Notes: generated from the sequence alone by a model not told the origin. 55,515 bases of DNA from Acidimicrobiaceae bacterium (GCA_003151235.1 PLWZ01000061.1:1-55515), one strand, 5' to 3'. Counted from the first letter of the stretch, positions 30,420-38,967 are shown. Made by a program: numbers and translations.

Positions 30420-30956
30420 ATGACGACGTTCGCGATCCGCCAGTACGGGGACCCGGTGCTACGCCAAGTCACGAAAGTGATCGAGGAGATCGACGGCCGG
30501 GTGGCCAAACTGGCCGAGGACATGATCGAGACGATGTACGAGGCACCCGGCGTTGGGCTGGCGGCCAACCAGGTCGGCGTGCAGCGGCGGATGTTCGTCT
30601 ACGACGTGGGCGACGGCCCGATGGTGATCGTCAACCCGACGATCGTGGAATCGACCGGCGAGTGGACCTACCAGGAGGGGTGCCTCTCCGTGCCCGGCCT
30701 CAGTTGGCCCATCGTGCGGCCCGGCTCGGTGCATCTGACCGGCTACGACCTCGACGGCAACGAGCTCTCGATCGAGGCCGACGAATTCGTGGGCCGGGTG
30801 TTCCAGCACGAGTTGGACCACCTCGACGGCATCCTGCTCGTCGAACGGTTGGACGAGGACCAGCGCCGCGAGGCGAAGGCCATCCTGCGGGCCCGGGCAC
30901 TCGAGCCGCTGACCGGCGATCCCGACGGGCTGCATACGCTCGGCGAAGACCTGTAG
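30420..30956 (+). CDS. def: Peptide deformylase, copy 1
   Basis: A 178-residue metallo-deformylase removing the N-formyl group from new proteins. The three motifs are intact: GVGLAANQ, EGCLSVPG with the metal Cys, and QHELDHLDG with the HExxDH metal site. It is directly followed by a second deformylase; bases 30421-30460 are identical to 30988-31027. The C-terminal extension (ARALEPLTGDPDGLHTLGEDL) is missing from copy 2. Confidence 0.95.
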   Translation: MTTFAIRQYGDPVLRQVTKVIEEIDGRVAKLAEDMIETMYEAPGVGLAANQVGVQRRMFVYDVGDGPMVIVNPTIVESTGEWTYQEGCLSVPGLSWPIVRPGSVHLTGYDLDGNELSIEADEFVGRVFQHELDHLDGILLVERLDEDQRREAKAILRARALEPLTGDPDGLHTLGEDL

Positions 30957-30986
30957 CTCGGCCCGCCGCACGCACGTTGGGCAGAG

Positions 30987-31469
30987 GTGACGACGTTCGC
31001 GATCCGCCAGTACGGGGACCCGGTGCTGCGCCAGGTGGCCAAGGAGATCGAAGAGATCGACGGGCGCGTGGCCAAGCTGGCCGCTGACATGCTCGAGACG
31101 ATGTACGGCACCCCCAACGGCGTGGGCCTCGCGGCACCCCAGGTGGGCGTGCAGCGCCGCATGTTCGTCTATGACGTGGGCGGCGGCCCGGTGGTGGTGA
31201 TCAACCCAACCATCGTGGGGGTGAGCGGGGAGTGGGACTACGACGAAGGATGCCTCTCTGTGCCCGGGCTCAGCTGGCCGATCGTGCGCCCCGGTTCGGT
31301 GCACCTGAGCGGGCTCGGCCTCGACGGCAACGAGTTCTCGATCGAGGGCGAAGAGTTGGAGGGCCGGGTGTTGCAGCACGAGGTGGATCACCTCGACGGC
31401 CTCTTGTTGGTCGATCGATTGGACGACGAGCGGCGCCGAGAAGCGAAGGCCACCCTCCGTCGCCGGTGA
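30987..31469 (+). CDS. def: Peptide deformylase, copy 2 (tandem paralogue)
   Basis: A 160-residue deformylase with GVGLAAPQ, EGCLSVPG and QHEVDHLDG, so all metal and catalytic residues are kept. Protein and DNA are very similar to copy 1 throughout, and the first 40 bases match exactly, pointing to recent duplication or gene conversion. It begins with GTG 30 bases after copy 1 and was probably co-transcribed with it. Deformylase doubling can confer tolerance to actinonin-like inhibitors, but nothing here proves that. Confidence 0.93.
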   Translation: MTTFAIRQYGDPVLRQVAKEIEEIDGRVAKLAADMLETMYGTPNGVGLAAPQVGVQRRMFVYDVGGGPVVVINPTIVGVSGEWDYDEGCLSVPGLSWPIVRPGSVHLSGLGLDGNEFSIEGEELEGRVLQHEVDHLDGLLLVDRLDDERRREAKATLRRR

Positions 31470-31582
31470 CGCCCGGAAGCAGAGGTGTGGTCCGACCGGC
31501 TCCGGGTTCCTACCCATAGTGGATCAGTAACTCGCGGTAGTTGCCGCGCCCAGGAATCCTGTTGGGTGCGAAGCTACCGAAC

Positions 31583-31939
31583 GTGATCGTTCCCTGCCTC
31601 ACCTACCTCGACATGAAACTGGCAATGCCGGAGCTCGGTGACTTGTTCGGGCTTGAGATCGTGTGGCTCGGTGATGATGCAGCTGAGATCCGATGGGACG
31701 ACGGAGTCGCCGTGACTCAGAAGGACCAACCCGAGTTGCTCCACGGCAGCCGGGTCGGCCACGGCTGGACGTACGTGCGGGTCGCCGATCCGGACGCTCA
31801 CCACGCCCAAGCTCGTCGTCGAGGAGCTCGTATTCTCAACGAACCACACTCGACACCCGACGGTCGCCAGCGCAGATACAGCACCCAAGATCGAGAAGGA
31901 AACATCTGGACCTTCGCAATCCAACGGTTCGGACGGTAG
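31583..31939 (+). CDS. VOC/glyoxalase-like protein
   Basis: A vicinal-oxygen-chelate fold protein of about 118 residues. VPCLTYLDMKLAMPELGDLFGLE and the C-terminal half, DREGNIWTFAIQRFG, match the family of bleomycin-resistance/glyoxalase-like proteins. GTG 31583 is chosen as it gives the usual short N-terminus; a TTG at 31541 would add 14 residues. Base composition is lower in GC and codon choice is less biased than in its neighbours, and it interrupts the def-fmt linkage, so it may be acquired. Substrate unknown. Confidence 0.7.
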   Translation: MIVPCLTYLDMKLAMPELGDLFGLEIVWLGDDAAEIRWDDGVAVTQKDQPELLHGSRVGHGWTYVRVADPDAHHAQARRRGARILNEPHSTPDGRQRRYSTQDREGNIWTFAIQRFGR

Positions 31940-32059
31940 TCGCCGGCAGGGTGCATTAGACCGGGATGACTCCGTCAACATCCGATGTCGGCTCGATGCC
32001 GGCACCGCCGATGTGCCGCGAGTCGAACTGGCCCAATACCGCCCGGTTGTCGTTCCCCA

Positions 32060-32065
32060 TACGGT
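32060..32065 (+). promoter_or_regulatory. -10 box (TACGGT) for fmt
   Basis: TACGGT ends 7 bases before GTG 32073, the start that yields the conserved N-terminus ARLAYLGTPE. Leaderless initiation is likely. Confidence 0.5.
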
Positions 32066-32072
32066 TGAGGGC

Positions 32073-32978
32073 GTGGCCCGCCTCGCCTATCTCGGCACCC
32101 CCGAGCTCTCGGTGCCGCCGCTGCGGGCGCTGATCGACGCCGGGCACGAGATCGAGCTGGTCGTGAGCGGCCCGGACCGCCGGCGCGGACGCGGGTCGGC
32201 GACCTCGCCGAGCCCACTCAAGGCGGCCGCGACGGAGCTCGGGCTGCCGGTCACCTCGGATTTGTCCGACCTCATGTCGCCGGACCGGGGGCCACTGCCC
32301 GAGTTGGGGGTGGTGGTGGCCTTCGGGCGGTTGATCCGACCGCCTGTCCTCCAGGCCGTGCCGATGATCAACCTGCACTTCTCGCTGCTCCCGCGCTGGC
32401 GGGGCGCCGCCCCGGTCGAGCGGGCCGTCCTGGCCGGCGATGCAACGACGGGCGTGTGCGTCATGGCGGTGGAGGAGGGGCTCGACACCGGGGCCGTCTA
32501 TGCGCGCGCCGAGCTCGCCATCGGGCCGAGCGAGCACCTTTCGTCGCTCCGGGACCGGCTGGTCGAGCGCGGCAGCGAGCTGTTGGTCGAGGTGCTGGCC
32601 GGCGGCGTGGCCGGGCTCCCCGAGCCGGTGCCCCAGGAGGGAGAGGCCCTCTACGCGAAGAAGCTCGAGCCGGCCGAGCTGGCCATCGACTGGTCGGGCC
32701 CGACGACCGAGGTGCTCGCGCTGGTTCGCCTCGACCGCGCCCACACCACCGCGGCGGGGCGGCGGCTCCGGGTGCTCGAAGCCTCCGACGCCGCCGGCTC
32801 GGATCCCCCCGTTCGCCCGGCGGCCCCCGGTACCCTCTCCGCGGACACGGTGAGCACGGGTGACGGGCTGGTCCGCCTCGAGATCGTCCAACCCGAAGGA
32901 GGCCGACCGATGGCGGCTCGCGACTGGCTGAGGGGTGGCCGGGTGCGTGACGGGGATCGCCTGGGTGATCCGGCGTGA
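32073..32978 (+). CDS. fmt: Methionyl-tRNA formyltransferase
   Basis: A 301-residue enzyme that formylates initiator Met-tRNA. The N-terminal Rossmann start RLAYLGTPELSVPPL, the catalytic INLHFSLLPRWRGAAPVERA (about 100) with its Asn and His, and GLDTGAVYA are clear; the C-terminal OB-like domain begins near 200. A longer frame exists upstream, but GTG 32073 follows a -10 box and gives the family N-terminus. Pairing with def is the usual arrangement. Its stop overlaps the next gene. Confidence 0.95.
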   Translation: MARLAYLGTPELSVPPLRALIDAGHEIELVVSGPDRRRGRGSATSPSPLKAAATELGLPVTSDLSDLMSPDRGPLPELGVVVAFGRLIRPPVLQAVPMINLHFSLLPRWRGAAPVERAVLAGDATTGVCVMAVEEGLDTGAVYARAELAIGPSEHLSSLRDRLVERGSELLVEVLAGGVAGLPEPVPQEGEALYAKKLEPAELAIDWSGPTTEVLALVRLDRAHTTAAGRRLRVLEASDAAGSDPPVRPAAPGTLSADTVSTGDGLVRLEIVQPEGGRPMAARDWLRGGRVRDGDRLGDPA

Positions 32979-33760
32979 GCGCCGATGCCTGGGACCCCGA
33001 GCAGTACCACCGCTTCGCCGCCGAGCGCCGCCAGCCCTTCGATGACCTGAAGGCGCTCTGCATGCCGGTGCCCGAGGGGACCATCGTGGACCTCGGCTGC
33101 GGCTCCGGGGAGCTGACCGCGGAGCTGCACCGGGACCTGCGGGCCGCCCACACCCTCGGCGTCGACCGGTCCGCGGCGATGCTGGCCGAGGCGGCACGGT
33201 GGGCCGAGGAGGTGCCGGGGCTCACGTTCGAAGAGGCCGACCTGTCGACGTGGGTGGGCGCCGGGGTCGACCTCGTGTTCGCCAACGCCTCGTTGCACTG
33301 GGTGCCCGATCACGAGGGCCTGCTGGCCCGGCTGCGCCGGTCGTTGGCCCGGGGCGGACAGCTGGCCTTCCAGGTCCCGGCGACGTTTGGCCACCCGTCC
33401 CACGTGCTGGCGGCCGAGGTGGCCAAGGAGCCGGCGTTCGCCGTCCCTGGCGGCCACGACGTGGCGCGCCCGGGCGATGCGGTGCTTGCGCCGGCCCGCT
33501 ACGCCGAGATCCTGAACGCGCTCGGCGCGGTGCAGCAGCAGAGCCGCCTCCAGGTCTACGGCCACCAGTTGGCGTCGGTCGAGGCGGTGGTCGAGTGGGT
33601 GCGCGGGTCGCTGCTCACCCCGATCAGGTCCAAGCTGGACGACGCCACCTTCGACGCGTACGTCGACCGGTATCGCGAGCGCCTCCTCGAGGAGCTGGGC
33701 CAGCAGCGGCCGTACTTCTACGCGTTCAGCCGGATCCTCTGCTGGGCCCGCTTCCCGTGA
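32975..33760 (+). CDS. Trans-aconitate 2-methyltransferase-like SAM methyltransferase
   Basis: A 261-residue class I methyltransferase. SAM motif I is VDLGCGSGELTAEL near 38-51, GVDRSAAML follows, and NASLHWVPDHEGLLARL is characteristic of Tam-like enzymes, which methylate trans-aconitate. Starting WDPEQYHRFAAERRQPFDDL also fits. In related genomes rsmB (16S rRNA methyltransferase) normally occupies the slot between fmt and rpe; this gene is not RsmB. GTG overlaps the fmt TGA. Confidence 0.82.
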   Translation: MSADAWDPEQYHRFAAERRQPFDDLKALCMPVPEGTIVDLGCGSGELTAELHRDLRAAHTLGVDRSAAMLAEAARWAEEVPGLTFEEADLSTWVGAGVDLVFANASLHWVPDHEGLLARLRRSLARGGQLAFQVPATFGHPSHVLAAEVAKEPAFAVPGGHDVARPGDAVLAPARYAEILNALGAVQQQSRLQVYGHQLASVEAVVEWVRGSLLTPIRSKLDDATFDAYVDRYRERLLEELGQQRPYFYAFSRILCWARFP

Positions 33761-33780
33761 GCCCGGCCTGCCAGGACTCC

Positions 33781-33786
33781 TAGGCT
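33781..33786 (+). promoter_or_regulatory. -10 box (TAGGCT) for rpe
   Basis: TAGGCT is followed by 7 bases and GTG 33794; there is no ribosome binding site. Confidence 0.5.
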
Positions 33787-33793
33787 CGGCGCG

Positions 33794-34501
33794 GTGACAC
33801 GGGCCAACCGCGCCGGACGCGACCCGGGTGAGCCCGGCGCAATCAAGATCGCCCCGTCGGTGCTGTCGGCCGACTTCGGCAACCTGGCCGAGGCGGTCGG
33901 GGAGATCGCGAGCGCGGCCGACTGGCTGCACGTCGACGTGATGGACGGTCACTTCGTCCCGAACCTCACCATCGGCCCGCCCGTCGTGAGCTCGCTGCGC
34001 AAGCACTCCGGGCTGTACTTCGACTGCCACCTGATGATGACGGAGCCGGGTCGCTACCTCGAGGCGTTCGGCGACGCCGGGGCCGACTCGCTCACCGTGC
34101 ACGTCGAGGTCGGCGACACCGAAGCGCTCCTCGGCCGGATCCGGCGGCTCGGGATGCGGGCCGGGCTGGCGGCCAACCCCGACACCCCCTTCGAGGCGCT
34201 CGACCCGTATCTCGACCAGGTCGACCTGATTCTCTGCATGACCGTCTTCCCGGGGTTCGGGGGTCAGGAGTTCATGGGCGAGGTCATGGACAAGGTCCGA
34301 GACGTGCGGGCGGCGATCGACGTCCGGGAGCTGGCCGTCGACCTCGAGGTGGACGGCGGGATCGACGAGCTCACGGCGGTGCGGGCGTCCGCGGCCGGGG
34401 CCAACGTGTTCGTGGCCGGCAGCGCCGTCTTCGGTCGGGACGCGCCCTGGGAGGCGGTCGATGAGATCCGGCGGGGAGCCTCCGACGGCGCCCTGCGGTG
34501 A
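33794..34501 (+). CDS. rpe: Ribulose-phosphate 3-epimerase
   Basis: A 235-residue TIM barrel of the pentose phosphate pathway. IAPSVLSADFGNLAEAV opens the domain; HVDVMDGHFVPNLTIGPP and DCHLMMTEP hold the metal and catalytic residues. MTVFPGFGGQEF and LEVDGGID complete the active site. About 17 residues precede the conserved start, so initiation slightly downstream is possible, but the GTG is fixed by the nearby -10 box. Confidence 0.96.
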   Translation: MTRANRAGRDPGEPGAIKIAPSVLSADFGNLAEAVGEIASAADWLHVDVMDGHFVPNLTIGPPVVSSLRKHSGLYFDCHLMMTEPGRYLEAFGDAGADSLTVHVEVGDTEALLGRIRRLGMRAGLAANPDTPFEALDPYLDQVDLILCMTVFPGFGGQEFMGEVMDKVRDVRAAIDVRELAVDLEVDGGIDELTAVRASAAGANVFVAGSAVFGRDAPWEAVDEIRRGASDGALR

Positions 34502-34533
34502 CTCCAGGTGTCGGGGCCTCGGAGGCCGCCCGG

Positions 34534-34539
34534 TAGGAT
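34534..34539 (+). promoter_or_regulatory. -10 box (TAGGAT) for the riboflavin genes
   Basis: TAGGAT ends 9 bases before the ribD ATG at 34549. No FMN riboswitch is seen in the short gap between rpe and ribD. Confidence 0.5.
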
Positions 34540-34548
34540 CGAGGCGCA

Positions 34549-35595
34549 ATGAACCCCTCTGAGCAGCCACTCTTGGGCGACGAAGGGGATGCCCGCGACC
34601 TCCGGCACATGGCCCGGGCCATCGAGTTGGCCGGCCTGGCCCGCCCGATCACCGCGCCCAACCCCTGGGTCGGGGCCGTCGTCGTGCCGGCGGGGGGGTC
34701 CGGGACCACCTTCGAGGGTTCGACGGCCCCGCCGGGTGGGGACCACGCCGAGGTCAGCGCGCTGGCCCGGGCCATCGCGGCCGGGGCGGCCGATGGGGCC
34801 ACGCTCTATACGACGCTCGAGCCGTGCTCGCACCACGGGCGCACACCGCCGTGCACCGACGCGATCGTGGCCGCCGGGATCGCCCGGGTGGTCGTCGGCA
34901 TCGTCGACCCGGACGACCACGTCCGCGGCAGCGGCATCGCGGCGCTCGAGGCCGCCGGCATCGAGGTGCGCACCGGGGTCTGCGAGGGCGCGGTGGCCGA
35001 GCAACTGGCCCCGTATGTGAAGCACCGCAACACCGGGCGACCGTGGGTGGTGCTCAAGATGGCGCTGACCCTGGATGGCCGCATAGCGGCGCCGAACGGT
35101 TCCAGCCGGTGGATCACCGGCGAGGCGGCCCGGGCCGACGCGCACCGGCTGCGGGCGTGCTCGGACGCGGTGCTGGTCGGCGCGGCGACCGTTCGCCTCG
35201 ACGATCCGGCCCTCACGGTGCGGCTCGAGGAGGACGACGGCACCGAACCGAGGCGCCAGCCCCTCCGGGCAGTGCTGGGCAGAGCCGCGCCTGGCGCCCG
35301 GATCCAGCCGGCTATCGAGCTCACCGGCGACCTCGGGGCGGTGCTCGACGAGCTCGGCTCCCGGGGCGTCGTGCAGGTCTTGGTCGAGGGCGGGGCCCGC
35401 GTGGCCCACGACTTCCACGCGGCCGGCCTCATCGACCGCTACGTCTTCTACCTGGCGCCCGCGTTCTTGGGCGGCGACGATGGCCGACCGGTGTTCTCCG
35501 GGCCGGGCGCCGCCACCATGTCCGAGGTTTGGCGGGGCCGACTCGTCTCGGTGGAACGCCTCGGGGACGACATCCGAGTGGAGGTGGCTGCCTGA
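34549..35595 (+). CDS. ribD: Bifunctional riboflavin deaminase/reductase
   Basis: A 348-residue two-domain enzyme. The N-terminal zinc deaminase has HAEVSAL and EPCSHHGRTPPCTDAI (about 65-112). The C-terminal reductase has LKMALTLDGRIA, SRWITGEAARADAHRLRA and LVEGGARVAHDFHAAGLIDR. The segment between LRAVLGRAAPGARIQPA and the last conserved block is about 30 residues shorter than usual. Its stop overlaps ribBA; the usual intervening ribE is absent. Confidence 0.93.
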   Translation: MNPSEQPLLGDEGDARDLRHMARAIELAGLARPITAPNPWVGAVVVPAGGSGTTFEGSTAPPGGDHAEVSALARAIAAGAADGATLYTTLEPCSHHGRTPPCTDAIVAAGIARVVVGIVDPDDHVRGSGIAALEAAGIEVRTGVCEGAVAEQLAPYVKHRNTGRPWVVLKMALTLDGRIAAPNGSSRWITGEAARADAHRLRACSDAVLVGAATVRLDDPALTVRLEEDDGTEPRRQPLRAVLGRAAPGARIQPAIELTGDLGAVLDELGSRGVVQVLVEGGARVAHDFHAAGLIDRYVFYLAPAFLGGDDGRPVFSGPGAATMSEVWRGRLVSVERLGDDIRVEVAA

Positions 35596-36836
35596 TGGGC
35601 CTGGCGACGATCCAAGAAGCGATCGATGCAATCGGACGTGGGGAGATGGTCGTCGTGGTCGACGACGCCGACCGGGAGAACGAGGGCGACCTCATCATGG
35701 CCGCCGAGGCGGCCACCCCCGAGAGCATCGCGTTCTTCCTTGCGCACACCTCGGGCGTCATCTGCGCGCCGATCACGGCCGAGCGGGCCGACGAGCTCGA
35801 GCTCCCGCTCATGGTGGCCAACAACACCGAGTCCCAGCGCACCGCGTTCACCGTCTCGGTCGATGCGAGCCGGGGAACGAGCACCGGGATCTCGGCGGCC
35901 GACCGGGCGGCCACCATCGCCGCGCTCATCGATCCGAAGACCCAGCCGCTCGACCTGCGTCGGCCGGGCCACATCTTTCCCCTCCGTTACCGCGAGGGTG
36001 GGGTCTTGAAGCGCCACGGCCACACCGAGGCGGCCGTCGACCTCGCGCGGGCGGCCGGCCTCACGCCAGCCGGCGTCCTCTGCGAGATTGTGACGTCGGA
36101 CAAGGCGTCGATGGCCCGAATGGAGGAGCTGGAGCGCTTCGCGGACGAGCACCAGCTCCCGCTCATCTCGATCGCCGATCTCATCCGCTATCGCCGGCGC
36201 AACGAGATGCTCGTGAAGCGGGTGGCCCAGGCGCGCATCCCGACCGCATCCGGCGAGTACGCGGCCTACGTGTACGAGTCGCTGCTGGACGGCGAGCAGC
36301 ACCTGGCCTTCGTGCGCGGGGAGGTGGCGGGGGAAGACAACGTGCTCGTGCGGGTCCACTCCGAATGCCTGACCGGCGACGTGTTCGGGTCGCTCCGCTG
36401 CGATTGCGGTCCCCAGCTGCAGACGGCGCTCGACCTGATCGAGCGCGAGGGTCGCGGCGTGCTCGTCTACCTGCGCGGGCACGAGGGCCGCGGCATCGGG
36501 CTGGGTCACAAGATCCGCGCCTACCGGCTGCAAGAGCAGGGCCACGACACCGTCGACGCCAATCTCGAGCTCGGGCTGCCCGTCGACAGCCGGGAGTACG
36601 GGATCGGCGCGCAGATGCTGGTAGATCTCGGGGTGACCACGATGCGGATCATGACGAACAACCCGGTCAAGTACGGGGGCCTCGAGGGTTTCGGTCTCGA
36701 CATCGTCGACCGGGTGCCGCTCGAGCCGCTGGCTAACCCCGAGAACATCGACTACCTGCGGACCAAGCGCGAGCGCATGGGCCACCTGTTTGCGAACCTC
36801 GGCGATGCCGAGGGTCAGGCACCGCCCACGTCGTGA
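35595..36836 (+). CDS. ribBA: Bifunctional DHBP synthase / GTP cyclohydrolase II
   Basis: A 413-residue fusion. The N-terminal RibB half (about 1-200) has VVVDDADRENEGDLIMAAE and FTVSVDASRGTSTGISA-type blocks that bind ribulose 5-phosphate. The C-terminal RibA half has the zinc site CLTGDVFGSLRCDCGPQLQ (about 259-277), and RGHEGRGIGLGHKIRAY. It supplies both riboflavin precursors. ATG lies in TGATG with the ribD stop, and ribH overlaps its end. Confidence 0.96.
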   Translation: MGLATIQEAIDAIGRGEMVVVVDDADRENEGDLIMAAEAATPESIAFFLAHTSGVICAPITAERADELELPLMVANNTESQRTAFTVSVDASRGTSTGISAADRAATIAALIDPKTQPLDLRRPGHIFPLRYREGGVLKRHGHTEAAVDLARAAGLTPAGVLCEIVTSDKASMARMEELERFADEHQLPLISIADLIRYRRRNEMLVKRVAQARIPTASGEYAAYVYESLLDGEQHLAFVRGEVAGEDNVLVRVHSECLTGDVFGSLRCDCGPQLQTALDLIEREGRGVLVYLRGHEGRGIGLGHKIRAYRLQEQGHDTVDANLELGLPVDSREYGIGAQMLVDLGVTTMRIMTNNPVKYGGLEGFGLDIVDRVPLEPLANPENIDYLRTKRERMGHLFANLGDAEGQAPPTS

Positions 36837-37411
36837 CCGGCTCGGAGGAGACCCAGCTGTCTCCGGATGTCTTCGACGCAGTCTCGGGCCGGGTCGGCCG
36901 GCAGATCGGCGAGGGCCTGCTCGCCGACGCGGACGGCCGCGGCCTTCGGGTGGGCATCGCCTGTGCGCTGTTCAACGGCGGTATCACGCAGCGCCTTCTT
37001 GATGGTGCGCTGGCGGGTCTGGCCACGGCGTCGGTCGACCGGGCCGACATCGTGGTCGCCTGGGTCCCCGGCGCGTTCGAGCTGCCACTCGCGGCCGAGC
37101 GGCTGGCCGGGGCCGGGGGGGCCGATGCGGTGGTCTGCCTCGGGGCGGTCATCCGCGGCGACACCTCCCACTACGACTTCGTGGCCGGCCAGTGCGCGTC
37201 CGGGCTGGCCAGGGTCGCCCTCGACACCGGGATCCCGGTCATCTTCGGCGTGCTCACGACCGAGAACGTCGCCCAGGCGCTCGAGCGGGCCCGGCCCGAC
37301 GAGACCAACAAGGGCCGCGAGGCCGCCCAGTCGGCGGTGCAGATGGCGGGCATGCTGCGCGACCTCGGCCGGAGCACCCCGGCGCGGGCTGCCCGGTCGG
37401 TGGGGGCGTAG
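36833..37411 (+). CDS. ribH: 6,7-dimethyl-8-ribityllumazine synthase
   Basis: A 192-residue lumazine synthase. VPGAFELPLAAERLA, CLGAVIRGDTSHYDFVAGQ with the catalytic His, and FGVLTTENVAQALERA are diagnostic. An extra 25-30 residues precede the core. The next step, riboflavin synthase (ribE), is not in this cluster. GTG overlaps the ribBA stop. Confidence 0.96.
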   Translation: MTGSEETQLSPDVFDAVSGRVGRQIGEGLLADADGRGLRVGIACALFNGGITQRLLDGALAGLATASVDRADIVVAWVPGAFELPLAAERLAGAGGADAVVCLGAVIRGDTSHYDFVAGQCASGLARVALDTGIPVIFGVLTTENVAQALERARPDETNKGREAAQSAVQMAGMLRDLGRSTPARAARSVGA

Positions 37412-37412
37412 C

Positions 37413-38300
37413 GTGCTCCGGCTCGTCCTGCCCAAGGGGTCGCTCGAGCAGTCGACGCTCGACCTGTTCGCCGACGCCGACCTGCGCGTCTACCGGTCGT
37501 CGGACGTCGACTACCGGGCCAGCATCCACGACGACCGGATCACCGACGTCACGATTCTCCGGCCCCAAGAGATCCCGGTCTACGTCGCCCAGGGCCTGTT
37601 CGACCTCGGCATCACCGGGCGCGACTGGGTCGAGGAGCAGGGGGCTGAGATCGTCTCGCTGGGCGAGCTGCCCTATTCCAAGGTCGCGAGCGGGTACACG
37701 ATCCGCATCGTGCTCGCGGTGGCCGAGGACTCGCCGTGCACGTCGATCGGGGATCTGACCGGCGGGGACCGGCCGCTGCGTGTCGCGACCGAGTACCCCG
37801 AGCTGGCCCGTCGTGCCCTGAGCGAGGCCGGCGTGGACGCCGAGATCTCCCTCTCCTATGGCGCCACCGAGGCCAAGGTGCCCGACATCGCCGACTGTGT
37901 GGTCGAGCTGACCGAGACCGGTCGGGCGCTGCGGGCGGCCGGGTTGCGAATCATCCACACGCTCCTCGTCTCGCACACCGAGCTGATCGCCAACCCCGCG
38001 TCGGCGGCCGACCCCGAGAAGCGCCGGGCGATGGACCAGATCTACACGCTCCTCATGGGCACGCTCGAGGCGCGCGAGAAGGTGCTGGTCAAGCTCAACG
38101 TGGGCGCCGATCGTTTCGACGCCGTGCTCGAACGGCTGCCCGCGCTGCGCTCGCCGACGGTCTCGGAGCTGGCCGGCAACGGCGGGTTCGCGATCGAGAC
38201 GGTGGTGCTGAAGGACGAGATCAACACCTTGATCCCCGAGTTGAAGGAGCTGGGCGCGACCGACATCTTGGAGCTCGCCCTGGCCAAGATCGTCCATTGA
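37413..38300 (+). CDS. hisG: ATP phosphoribosyltransferase (long form)
   Basis: A 295-residue HisG of the hexameric long type, catalysing the first step of histidine synthesis. LRLVLPKGSLEQSTLDLF opens it, the PRPP loop is near ELTETGRALRAAGL, and the C-terminal ACT-like domain (about 215-295) gives histidine feedback. The frame is open well upstream, but GTG 37413, two bases after ribH, yields the conserved N-terminus. Linkage of ribH to hisG occurs in other actinobacteria. hisE is not adjacent. Confidence 0.95.
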   Translation: MLRLVLPKGSLEQSTLDLFADADLRVYRSSDVDYRASIHDDRITDVTILRPQEIPVYVAQGLFDLGITGRDWVEEQGAEIVSLGELPYSKVASGYTIRIVLAVAEDSPCTSIGDLTGGDRPLRVATEYPELARRALSEAGVDAEISLSYGATEAKVPDIADCVVELTETGRALRAAGLRIIHTLLVSHTELIANPASAADPEKRRAMDQIYTLLMGTLEAREKVLVKLNVGADRFDAVLERLPALRSPTVSELAGNGGFAIETVVLKDEINTLIPELKELGATDILELALAKIVH

Positions 38301-38530
38301 TGGCCGACGGCTGGCCCAACCGGCGCGACCCGCGCACCGGGACCGTGACCTCCTTTGCCGAGGAGCGCGGGCTCGGCACGGTCACCGACAACGAAGGGAC
38401 GACGTTCGACTTCCACTGCACCGCGCTCAGCGACGGCAGCCGGGCCGTTGACGTCGGCCGGCCGGTCGTGTTCGTCGTGCGGCCGGGTCACCGGGGCCGG
38501 CTCGAGGCCCGCGAGCTGGTGAAGCGCTGA
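38300..38530 (+). CDS. Cold-shock-domain protein (76 aa)
   Basis: A 76-residue OB-fold protein. GTVTSFAEERGLGTVTDNEG and FDFHCTALSDGSR follow the cold-shock pattern, but RNP1 (usually KGFGFI) reads RGLGTV and RNP2 (VFVHF) reads FDFHC, so nucleic-acid stacking residues are partly lost. Its ATG shares a base with the hisG TGA. It may be an RNA-binding modulator; its role beside hisG is unknown. Confidence 0.75.
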   Translation: MADGWPNRRDPRTGTVTSFAEERGLGTVTDNEGTTFDFHCTALSDGSRAVDVGRPVVFVVRPGHRGRLEARELVKR

Positions 38531-38531
38531 T

Positions 38532-38551
38532 CCCGGGGCTACTCGCCCGGG
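38532..38551. terminator. Possible bidirectional hairpin terminator
   Basis: CCCGGG at 38532-38537 and CCCGGG at 38546-38551 can pair around an 8-base loop in the junction of the convergent cold-shock and DUF1844 genes. There is no T-run, and part lies in the DUF1844 coding end, so the call is weak. Confidence 0.25.
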
Positions 38552-38955
38552 TCGGCGTCGGCGGCCTGGTGGGCCCCCTCCATCTGGACATACCCGAGCC
38601 GGATCTGGGCCAGGGCGTCACGGAGCGGGCCGGTGGCCTCACCCAGGCGGTCGCCCAGCCCCTCGACGAGCAGGCCGAACGCGTCGATGGCCATGCGGGC
38701 CTGGGGGAGCATCGCCGGGGCGGCGGAGAGGTAGACCGCCCCGAGCTCGAAGAGCCCATAGCAGTGGTTGGCCAGCACCGTCTCGACCGGTGCCTCGGCG
38801 AGCCGCTGGCGGAGGGCCTCGACCTGGGCCTCGGCCTCCATCGCCTCTTCGTCGGTGAGCTCGCTCGGACCCGCGCCCATAACCGGCGCGACCTGGGGTT
38901 GCGCCCGCTCGTCCTCGACCGGATGCTCGCCCGAGGGTGTCCACAGGCTGCTCAT
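38539..38955 (-). CDS. DUF1844 family protein
   Basis: A 138-residue helical protein. After a variable, acidic N-terminus (about 55 residues), ANHCYGLFELGAVYL, MAIDAFGLLVEGLGDRLGE and LRDALAQIRLGYVQ match DUF1844, a small soluble family of unknown function. Its position divergent from infC is the one known in other actinobacteria. TAGGGT ends 6 bases before the ATG, predicting a leaderless mRNA. Confidence 0.82.
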   Translation of the reverse strand: MSSLWTPSGEHPVEDERAQPQVAPVMGAGPSELTDEEAMEAEAQVEALRQRLAEAPVETVLANHCYGLFELGAVYLSAAPAMLPQARMAIDAFGLLVEGLGDRLGEATGPLRDALAQIRLGYVQMEGAHQAADADPGE

Positions 38956-38961
38956 GCTGGT

Positions 38962-38967
38962 ACCCTA
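38962..38967 (-). promoter_or_regulatory. -10 box (TAGGGT) for the DUF1844 gene
   Basis: On the minus strand TAGGGT-ACCAGC-ATG gives the 6-base spacing typical of leaderless starts in this window. Confidence 0.55.
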
